A stretch of DNA of 64,000 nt from Sanderia malayensis (taxonomy: Eukaryota > Cnidaria > Scyphozoa > Semaeostomeae > Pelagiidae): assembly GCA_013076295.1 (NCBI GenBank), contig RQOL01000772.1, positions 4,555,087 to 4,619,086 on the forward strand. Reading direction: 5' to 3'. The position numbers and the translations under genes were made by a program. The notes under the pieces are model-generated. The model ran no database searches. It was not told the origin of the DNA and saw nothing but the letters and a program-made list of their open reading frames with translations. Below, piece by piece: positions 55,640-64,000 of this stretch (its first letter is position 1; every line of letters starts with the position of its first letter).

Positions 55640-56906
55640 AAAATGCTAAATTGGGGTGGAGCTAGGTACCCCAATAAAGGTTGTAAATGTTCCTTGGATA
55701 AATCCTCTCTAAAGGTACATGCATGTGTGACGCAAATGACAATATACTCCGCAGTGATAGTGGATTGCTAAAGGATAAACAATTTTACCAGTAAAAGAAC
55801 TTAGATTTGGAGATACTGGAGATCGCGGGGAGTACGGATTACACACTCTCGGCAAACTTAGATGTTATTACATAATTTTAGCAGCATCACTTGAATGTTT
55901 TGTACTATGACCCACTAAAAATATCCTAAAGGTGTTTTTGTGATTGAATGGTGAATCTCACTTCTTTAGTTTCTTGTGCTCGGTTTCTTACGAGCTATTC
56001 ACACGATAGTTCTTGAACGGGCGTTCCACACCCCCTCAAGCATTTCAATTGAACAATAAGCATTTGTCTTTTCAGTTTAAAATTATTGCCATGACAGGGG
56101 GGGTTATTAGCATTACATCCACAAAGAAGCATCATTGTCGTATTACAGTAGTCATCCACGTATTAGAACCTGTGAACTCTGCATCTGATCTATTGTTGAA
56201 GACAATAACCTATTATTGTCGTTTCTATAGCCCTATTTACACTACACAAACTAACTCGGGTTAACTTAACCCGGGCTAATTTAACCCGGGTTAGTTTTCA
56301 TTTGTAGTGTAAGCGCTCACCAATGGGCGAAACTGGGTTAGCCGAAATGCACATGCGTAAGCACGTAAACTAAACGATCTAAACGAACCAGAAAATTAAA
56401 ATGTTGTTTTCAGCACGAGTGGGCATGCTCATACTAGAAACTAACCCGGGTTTGCCCCAGTCTTGCGCTTACACTACATTTTCGTAACCCGGGTTAGTTT
56501 TAAGCTACACTACCTCTTGAGGTGGGTTAGCTTAACCCGGGGCGAACCCGGGTTAGTTGCATTTACACTACGAAAAGCTAACCCGGGTTACCTTAACCCG
56601 CGGCGAACCCGGGTAAATTTGTGTAGTGAATAGGGCTTATTGTCGTGAGCAATGATTTCAGTCTGGAAGGTTCTTAATCCAGTTCTTAACACCCGCATAT
56701 AAGAAACAGTGGGTTCTTATATGCGGCGGGTGCTTGCTGCATGTAACGGAACATTACAGTCGAAGGTGCGGTTTTCCAAAGAAAGTATGCTCCTCTCTTT
56801 CCAGAAATTGTTGAATCGTTGTTTTTCAAACAATCGATCGATTTGCCATGCATCATCACTGATGTAGCTCTCCACTCCCAACTTGAGCAATTTTTATGCT
56901 TGGTCT
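55640..56906 (+). pseudogene. Broken duplicate of the 3' end of the collagen-Ig gene
   Basis: Matches 62345-63206: the last ~75 codons (MLNWGGARYPNKGCKCSLDK) plus 3' flank. Two single-base losses break the frame, in TCCTCTCTAAAGG (parent TCCTGCCCTAAAGG) and in CAATTTTACC (parent CAATTTTTACC). The copy is interrupted at 56229-56640 by an inverted-repeat element absent from the parent. The upstream part is missing; a LINE ends just before it. It is the tail of a former tandem copy or a captured fragment. Confidence 0.85.
56229..56640. mobile_element. Inverted-repeat element inserted in the pseudogene (AACCCGGGTTA family)
   Basis: The left end TAGCCCTATTTACACTACAC and the right end, reverse-complemented, AGCCCTATTCACTACACAAA are inverted repeats. 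AACCCGGGTTAG and ACACTAC words recur. The parent at 62937-62945 shows the empty site (TTTCTATTGTTG), which indicates a short TA-containing target duplication. Confidence 0.85.
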
Positions 56907-57046
56907 TCACAGGGAATTTGCAACGGGCATATAATTTCAGAAATTTCGTTTAAAGTTTACAATTATGTTGGATGGGAGAAGTGACTTTACGCTGTTGAAG
57001 ACTGTCAACATTGCTTCAGAGCATACGGGTGTAAATTTGAAACGTT

Positions 57047-57436
57047 ATGAAAGACAAAAGTTTTGTTTGGAAAAAAATTGATAACTTCTCCAATGTTCCA
57101 GTTAGAGCAACTATCGTAGCGACCTCTTCAACATCGCCAAGGCGTGTTTTGGTTTCTTCGGTCGTGACTAAGGCCAAGGCTAAAACGTCGCAATATGAAC
57201 GAATTTTGCACGAGTATCACAGAAACGTAAATGCGACAGCACAAAAGAATGGCTCTATCCACCAAAACAACGAAACTTCAAATGGAAACACAACATTGAG
57301 TAAAACTTTCAGAAGCCTTGCATTGATATTGCCTCTGGTTCTCTTGGCTGCATTTTTAACTCTCGTCGCTTCATGCCACCGACCGATACGTACGACACAG
57401 CAAGAAGAACGCGAGAGACAACAGAAAGGCACATGA
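57047..57436 (+). CDS. Possible small single-pass membrane protein
   Basis: A frame of 129 codons with a basic, Ser/Thr-rich N-terminal half (SSVVTKAKAKTSQYERILHE), one hydrophobic stretch of about 20 residues (LALILPLVLLAAFLTLVASC) and a short charged tail. Not recognised. It could be an exon of an older tandem copy of the neighbouring membrane gene, or chance. Nothing in codon use or context confirms it. Confidence 0.3.
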   Translation: MKDKSFVWKKIDNFSNVPVRATIVATSSTSPRRVLVSSVVTKAKAKTSQYERILHEYHRNVNATAQKNGSIHQNNETSNGNTTLSKTFRSLALILPLVLLAAFLTLVASCHRPIRTTQQEERERQQKGT

Positions 57437-58647
57437 GAAGAAATTCAGCAAACTGTTGGCAGCGACAACAAAACAAAACAACACCAGCAGCAGAGCAAAG
57501 AGTTGAAGAAATAATATCAAAGGAATCAGATAGCATACCTGCGTAACTTCGCTATATGAATCGACTTGTCAACCAGAAACGCCATGCAATGATGTTTGGT
57601 GGGAAACCATCGGAACAGGTTTGCAAAACACGTTGCGTCTCTAAACTGGTTTGTTGTCCCCATTGCACTGGCTACGAAGAAAAACGTTTGCAATGGAAAG
57701 GTCAGTAAATTCGTTTTTCGTCAGTAACTTCTACTTCTTCTTCTTCGCAATAAACGATTTCTTGGAATCATTTTAATGATCGATCACCAAGAAACAATAG
57801 TTCTGGAAAACGTTAAGATTTGCGCACTGGTTACTGTAGTGAAAGCAAAAATAAAGTGAAGCTATGATTAACCGAGGCGTCTTATATAAGAAACGCAAGA
57901 AAATTTGATTGTGACGTAACTAATTAATTGGTAAAACCAAGAAAGCTATTGTGACGTATCCTATTTAGCTCAATCTAAATTACATGGCAATATTAATCTA
58001 GAATAAAAAATGCAGCAGTAATTAAGAAGAAATAAATATCCTAAATTTTCTGCTTTAAAAGTGGAAGAAACTGTTATTTGAAAAATACCTTTTTTGATTT
58101 TTGTCCTTTTCTTCGAGCTACTTTTCTTACATTTTATTTCTTGTAGCTTCAGGCAAATGAATGTGGAAATACCTCAGATACGTTCTTGTATTTTCCATTT
58201 TCAATTGAATTATAGCTTCTTCATTTTCCAAGGAGTAGTGGCATTGGTATCAGCATACTTTTGAGCGGCTGAGGCTCTCCTAATGGGAAAACGCCATGTA
58301 TGTTCCTGCGCAGTCCAACCAGCTTTAGTCTTAATAACTGCTGGAATTGGACTTCAAAAAGAGCATTCCAACATAGATACTTGTTCATTTAAATTGCTAT
58401 CACATGTATATGCTTCCTCTAGTTTACTCGAGCAATGCAAGAAAAAGAATGCTTTCAATACAAATTCAATATGAAGTATACTAGATTCTACTAGATCATT
58501 GTTTTATTGAACACTTTTGAATCGCGGATACAAGGAAGCTGACGCATGGTTTTGCATTCAACCTCACACAGCTTTTAGCTATATGTCATTTCATGACCTA
58601 AACAACTTCAATGTCTGGAAACTTGGGCTCAATATCCTTGCAAATGA
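57437..58647. other. Gene-free stretch upstream of the collagen-Ig gene
   Basis: No exon or named repeat seen. The right end of an AATAAGCCCCC-family element follows at 58648-58707. Confidence 0.3.
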
Positions 58648-58707
58648 TTATCAGGATGGGGGCTTATTCGAGGGGAGGGCTTACAAGTGGGGGCTTCTTC
58701 AAGGATT
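58648..58707. mobile_element. Right end of an AATAAGCCCCC-family element
   Basis: GGCTTATTCGAGGGGAGGGC is followed by a terminal CTTCAAGGATTTACGGTA, which mirrors the end at 54292. It lies about 230 bases before the collagen-Ig start codon. Confidence 0.55.
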
Positions 58708-58940
58708 TACGGTAGAGTCAAACAGGAAGCTTTTTTGATTAAAAACAAGAAGATTAAATTTCGGAAGAAAATGTATTGTATATTTATTTATCAACTTTCA
58801 TTCATGTTTTGGCCGTTGGGTGCGCTCCAACTGTATGTTGTTGGTCTCATTCATGACTACATTGGAAGAAATCTTACTTGAAACGAACAAATTGAGCAAC
58901 AAATTATCAAAATATAACAAGCCGAAATAACAGGACCAGA

Positions 58941-61900
58941 ATGCTTAAAGCGAAAAATCCAAAAACGTTGGGTTTGGCGAATGTAATAAACTTTGTCACT
59001 TCCTTGGTTGCTATATTTGCTTGTTGTTACATAATAATTACTCAGCAAAAGTTGTATGGAACTGTGAAAGACTTAGAAGCGAAGATAACGATTATTGAAG
59101 AGGAAAACATTAAGATCAAGGACGAATGTTGGAGCAAAAAACATGCAACAGAGTTCGGTGGAAAAGTCGACGGCGCGGAAAACATGGCGGAAATTCGAGC
59201 AAAAGCAAATGGTGAGAAAGTTGCATAAATAATAAGAAAATAATAGAAATTGCAAAGGCAAATAAAAACAATCAGGGTATATTTTATAAAATATGATGTT
59301 GATAATGTTCCACGAAAAGACAAGATGTTATGGGTTCCAAAACAAAACATACGTTGCCAATCAAATTCAGTGGCAAAACAACCCAGGGCCTTCCCCTGCA
59401 TAGAAACATGACGCCTAAACATTATAAATTCGTTCAAAAAAGTATTTATTCAATTCAGATCATTCGCTCTGCATGAAACGAATTAGTGTATGATATGTGT
59501 GCTGATAACCATAAAAATCATACATTTACATTTCATTGTAGACCGAATCCCGTTGAATGAGAAATTAAGACAACTCGAAGCAATGGTGAAACACAACAAA
59601 CTTGAAATCAAAGCTACAATAAAGCGATTGGGGACCCTGGAGCTTGCGCAACAGCACATCTCTGTCGATATTGCTAGTGCTACTTATCTTGCTGATAAAT
59701 CCGAGCCAGAGCATGGTAAGTATTTGTGAGCGGGCAAATCTGAAACAGTTTTATCTCGTTATCTTCCACACGATAAATTCGCATATACCGTATTTCCTCT
59801 ATTTAGCGCCCACCCTCTTTTAACCGCCCCCTCCAATAAGCGCCCACCCTATTAACCGCCCAGGGCAATTAATAGAATCCTTACATTTTCACTGTTTGGT
59901 TCAAATAACAACGTAGAAACTCTTAAAGGCTGGAAAAACACTTTCATCGGGCCATGAGGGTTTAGAAAATGCAATGCAGTCAAGATCACCAGTTGAAGTT
60001 GATCTTGACTGCTTGATATTGAATAACATTCGGAACTATATAAGATTATTCTTTTGTTTTGGATGTTGTTTGATTTTAAAATTTTAGGACTGTGAAATAA
60101 GCGCCCCCCCCTCTTTTAACCACCCCCTCTAGTAAGTGCCCACCCCAATTTTGCAAAATGTTCAATAAGCGCCCGGGCGCTTAATATAGGAAATTCGGTA
60201 ATTTCATGTGTAAATATTAACAACCCACACCCACAGAATAAAGAAAGGAGCAGGAAGGTCATTACTGCTTACATTAATTCGAGCCCAAATTTCGTACGCA
60301 TGCGTCAAGCGAAAGCGAGGTTAAGCATGTGCAGATATATATATCCTCAATCCGAAAACGAGCTTAAGTATGTTTAAGCATGTTCCCTCTGTTCCTTCCT
60401 GCTTTCCGATGGGTTTTTTCATCTCAGGCAATTTGGAATCGCACTTACTTGTTTACTGGTCACGTTTTGTATTTTTTCAGTTTCGTCTGGAAAAAGAAGG
60501 AGACGTTCTTTGTTGCACCAAGCTGAAAATGCAACAAGCAATTCGTGGAAAGTATATCTTCCTGTCACTATCTTAAGTGATGGAAAACATAATAGTCCGA
60601 AAATAATTGGCCTCAGAGGTCCGCCTGGAGAAAAGGGCTCAAATGGAAGAAGAGGTCCACGCGGTAAGGCAGGCCCCCGCGGTTACAAAGGTAACAAGGG
60701 AGATCCGGGAGTAAGAGGTCCGCGCGGTCCAGTTGGAGACCGCGGAGACAAAGGACCTAAAGGACATCCAGGTAGGAAAGGAGAAAAAGGCCAGAAAGGC
60801 AGATCGGTAGCTGCGCCTAAAATTATCACCCCACCTGCAAATCAAACAGTTTTATCATCAGGCTACGCGACCTTTACATGTGAAGCAATGGGGAATCCTG
60901 AGCCAGAGGTCATATTGCAGCTGAAAGGAAAGAACTGGATAAACAAACGATATGAACGTATTGCTAAAGGAATGCTCGCAATTAATGATGTTCAATTGGC
61001 AGACCGAGGAATTGTGGAATGTATTGCAAAAAGTATAATCGGTGAAGATAGAAGACTCGCTCATTTAACTGTTAACGGTAGGCTGAGCAAACCCATTATA
61101 GCAAACCCTAGCCGCGCCAAAGAGCTTCACTATAAATATTCCAAGTTTATATTTTTACATGAATATAAAAACGAAACACCACTTGATTATACAACGAATA
61201 ACATTACCCTTTAGTTTTACTCTCGTCCTTTTAGTTCATCTCGAACGCCACGTTTTTCCTACTCCCTCAAAGTCCCGTAAAATTCCCGCAAAAGTCCCGT
61301 ATATAAATCTCCTCCGCAGTGTTTTTCGGCATACCACATTAAACCTTCATTGCTTCAGCTAAAAAATGGTTCATGAAGTCATGGAGAGGGTTCACAAAGG
61401 TCTTTACTCGCCAACAATGCCATTATTTTTATATTTTCTTTGCAGTGAAAGCTGCGGCTAAGATCAGAGAGAAATTAGTCCAGTCGGAAAGTGGGCATGA
61501 TGTCACTGTTGTCTGTGACGTTCAAGGATTTCCTGAGCCAACTGTGACGTGGGAACGAGTTGATGGTACAATGCCTACTAATGCAGTCATATTAAATGGC
61601 AGCCGAATGCTGCAATTGAATAATGTAAAGCCTGGAGATAGCGGTGATTATGCTTGCATTGCACGTAACTTTCTTGCAGAACAAAAGGCACAGGCTTCAG
61701 TCATTATTCGTGAAAGACTCTCGTTTCTTGCCAAGTCAAATAGCAAGATTTTTGCAAAGCCATTCTTGAATTTTAGTTTATTGTGTCTTCACAGTGGTGG
61801 AGTTCCCCCTGTTCGCGTTGTATGGAACAGGAAAGGAAAAAAGTTACCCCGAAATTCTCATTTTTCACAAAACAATCAGATACTCGAAATAAGAGATTTT

Positions 61901-62587
61901 CAACTCGATGACGCTGGAGAATATTCCTGTCGTGTATCGTCAAGGTTTTCAAGCATAAGCCATAAAACGGAACTTGTTCCGAGATATCTTTATCTTCCAA
62001 CATGTGCGAGTTTAAAGCGAAATGGAGCAACAAGATCTGGTAATTATCTTATCAACCCGAGTGAGAATCACTCAACCAAACCAGTGCAAGTTTATTGTGA
62101 CATGAGTATCTTGAATGGTGTTGGAGTGACGTTAGTATCTCATGATAGCGAAAGAAAGACCAAAGTATCTGGCATTGAAACGCCTGGTGGATACCGAAAG
62201 ATTGTGACATATTCTATACCAAATACGCAAATAGAAGCACTGAAACGTCATTCGAAACATTGTGATCAATTTATTAAGTATGATTGCTATGATAGTGTCA
62301 TTCATTTGCACACTATAAATCCATTTGCATGGTGGGTATCATTCGATGGCCAAAAAATGCTAAATTGGGGTGGAGTTAGGCACCCCAATAAAGGTTGTGC
62401 ATGTTCCTTGGATAAATCCTGCCCTAAAGGTACATGCATGTGTGACGCAAATGATAGTGTACTCCGCAGTGATAGTGGGTTGTTAAAGGATAAACAATTT
62501 TTACCAGTAAAAGAACTTAAATTTGGAGATACTGGAGATCGCGGGGAGTACGGATTACACACTCTCGGCAAGCTCAGATGTTACTAA
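58941..62587 (+). CDS. Type II membrane protein: coiled coil, collagen, three Ig-like domains, fibrinogen/CNTNAP-like end
   Basis: Four exons join in frame: 58941-59211, 59542-59715, 60481-61077 and 61446-62587, giving 727 residues. There is no signal peptide; a membrane segment lies at about residues 14-34 ([20 protein letters not shown]) with basic residues before it, so the C-terminus should face outside. A coiled coil covers about 40-145. GKRRRRS near residue 152 is a furin-type site. Collagen Gly-X-Y repeats run about 188-245 ([20 protein letters not shown] at the start). Ig-like domains follow at about 250-345 ([18 protein letters not shown]), 350-450 ([25 protein letters not shown]) and 455-540 ([17 protein letters not shown]). 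The rest begins like a fibrinogen domain (SGNYLIN..VQVYCDM) and ends like the CNTNAP/neurexin-IV region ([17 protein letters not shown]). The layout recalls gliomedin but with Ig domains. Role inferred: trimeric cell-surface adhesion or recognition. Confidence 0.88.
59786..60200. mobile_element. Inverted-repeat element (AATAAGCGCCC family) in intron 2 of the collagen-Ig gene
   Basis: The left end TACCGTATTTCCTCTATTTA and the right end, reverse-complemented, TACCGAATTTCCTATATTAA are inverted repeats. Tandem CAATAAGCGCCC and TTTTAACC(G/A)CCCC words lie inside both ends. About 415 bases. The ends resemble those of the 9.2, 14.5 and 52.3 kb elements. Confidence 0.75.
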
Positions 62588-63206
62588 ATAATTTTAACAG
62601 CATAACTTGAATGTTTTGTACTATGACCCACTAAAAATATCCTAAAGGTGTTTTTGTGATTGAATGGTGAATCTCACTTCTTTAGTTTCTTGTGCTCGGT
62701 TTTTTACGAGCTGTCCACGCGATAGTTCTTGAACGGGCGTTCCACACCCCCTCAAGCATTTCAATTAAACAATAAGCATTTGTCTTTGCAGTTTGAAATT
62801 ATTGCCATGACAGGGGGGTTATTAGCATTACATCCATAAAGAAGTATCGTTGTCGTATTTCAGTAGACATCCACGCATTAGAACCTGTGAACTCTGCATC
62901 TGGTTTATTGTTAAAGACAATAACCTATTAGTGTCGTTTCTATTGTTGTGAGCAATGATTTCAGTCTGGAAGGTTCTTAATCCAGTTCTTAACACCCGCA
63001 TATAAGAAACAGTGGGTTCTTATATGCGGGTGCTTGCTGTATGTAACGGAACATTGCAGTCGAAGGTGCGGTTTTTCAAAGAAAGTATGCTCCTCTCTTT
63101 CCAGAAATTGTTGAATCGTTGTCTTTCAAACAATCGATCGATTTGCCATGCATCATCACTGACGTAGCTCTCCACTCCCAACTTGAGCAATTTTTATGCT
63201 TGGTCT
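62588..63206 (+). other. 3' flank of the collagen-Ig gene, duplicated at 55.9-56.9 kb
   Basis: Presumed 3' UTR and downstream sequence, about 95% like the duplicate. It contains a short hairpin (CACCCGCATATAAGAA facing TTCTTATATGCGGGTG) around 62992-63031, kept in both copies. Confidence 0.6.
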
Positions 63207-63915
63207 CCATATAGACCAGGCGGAGAGAGGGGGTAGGGTCCCCCGACGGGGAAATTTACGGGACCTAGTGAACTTAGTCAATTTTGGGGCGTTGAGCTCA
63301 AAAATCGTTAGTATACAGGCGTTGGGCGGGGCCTTCAGCCTCTATTTCACGTTTTATTACCTCGTTTTCACGAAAGTCACTTTAAAACGTGGGAATACTA
63401 AAACATCACAGCAAGCCCAAATAAAGAGTCTATCCACAGCTTTTTTAGATTTCTAACTATCAACTAGATAATATATAGTTAATGGGTGTGGTCTTTTAAA
63501 GACCAAATTAAATTGTGTTAAATTAAATTAATTTAAAGTCTCGCTTTTGCGATAAGAATTTTGAACATTGTGAAAGCAAAAACATCACAATCCCTGATAA
63601 AAAGGGGCAATAATCTTAAGTTTGTGAACTATCGAACCGAAGGCATCGCAAACTTCGAATATGATTTCCAACCTCGTTTTCATTTTCTAAAGTCTCCTTT
63701 TTGAAGTAAACAATTTGGTCATGCCTGCAACGAAAAACGAAAAATAAGCTAGATTTGGTTTACCAGGCTCATCATTTGGCTAACTTTTGCTAACTAGAAC
63801 AAGGCTATTTAGGTCTCTGGACCCCCTTTAGTGTGGCTTGTATGTGTGGTAAAATAGAACGACTGAATAGCTAGAGAGTTACGAAGTATCTACAAGTAAA
63901 CTTTTTAAAAAGTGG
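63207..63915. other. Gene-free stretch near the right edge
   Basis: Nothing recognised beyond the probable 3' UTR of the minus-strand gene entering from the right. Confidence 0.3.
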
Positions 63916-64000
63916 TTAGTCTTCATCTTCTTCCATCACATCATCAGAATCCTCTTCAAAATCACTGTGCACCACATCACTTCTGTCTTCATTTTCTTCG
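63916..64000 (-). CDS. Partial gene: acidic C-terminus
   Basis: A minus-strand frame enters from the right edge and ends at TAA (63916-63918) with the peptide SDFEEDSDDVMEEDED. The 27 codons are too few and too low in complexity to identify the protein. Acidic tails like this are common in nuclear proteins. Confidence 0.5.
   Translation of the reverse strand, partial: EENEDRSDVVHSDFEEDSDDVMEEDED

Overview
This is nuclear DNA from an animal. The genes are split by spliceosomal introns with ordinary GT..AG borders, and the products are animal orthologs: RFC5, ZSWIM7, DRG1, an ELMO-domain protein, agmatinase, a VPS37 subunit, two SLC13 transporters, and a membrane collagen/immunoglobulin protein. 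The AT-rich sequence, dense short inverted-repeat transposons, a LINE fragment of a type I associate with cnidarians, and the collagen-Ig protein suggest an early-branching metazoan, most likely a cnidarian. That placement is inference from general resemblance; no species can be named. Exon borders given here were derived by hand from splice sites, reading frame and remembered family sequences.

Layout. 1-2.8 kb: a minus-strand gene or relic of unknown function, then the first three coding exons of DRG1 (minus) with the rest of DRG1 absent. 3.5-4.6 kb: complete ZSWIM7 (plus). 4.9-7.4 kb: complete RFC5 (minus), sharing a 320-base divergent promoter region with an intronless ELMO-domain gene (plus, 7.8-8.7 kb). 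9.6-13.6 kb: SLC13 paralog A (minus, 12 exons). 13.6-19.8 kb: transposon-rich spacer with nested elements and a tandem repeat. 19.8-24.6 kb: SLC13 paralog B (plus, 13 exons), head-to-head with A. 24.8-25.8 kb: two abutting inverted-repeat elements. 26.6-34.8 kb: a minus-strand coiled-coil gene of about 1403 codons that I do not recognise. 35.8-37.4 kb: more elements. 37.6-39.2 kb: complete agmatinase (plus). 41.7-42.7 kb: VPS37-like ESCRT-I subunit (minus; 3' exon not found). 43.5-46.9 kb: a 3.4 kb palindrome with two 1.56 kb arms. 46.9-49.2 kb: an acidic minus-strand gene with a recent internal exon duplication. 49.2-54.4 kb: repeats and a minisatellite. 54.8-56.9 kb: a truncated LINE and a broken copy of the 3' end of the next gene. 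58.9-62.6 kb: a type II membrane protein with a coiled coil, a tetrabasic cleavage site, collagen repeats, three Ig-like domains and a fibrinogen/CNTNAP-like C-terminal region. The window ends inside another minus-strand gene with an acidic C-terminus.

The genes do not form one pathway. RFC5 (clamp loading) and ZSWIM7 (homologous recombination) are both genome-maintenance genes that lie next to each other, which may be chance. The clearest products of local duplication are the SLC13 pair, the duplicated exon in the 47-48 kb gene, and the broken copy of the collagen-Ig gene's tail. The most striking non-coding structures are the 3.4 kb palindrome and the abundant small elements with terminal inverted repeats, several nested or abutting. 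I found no CRISPR array, rRNA or convincing tRNA.
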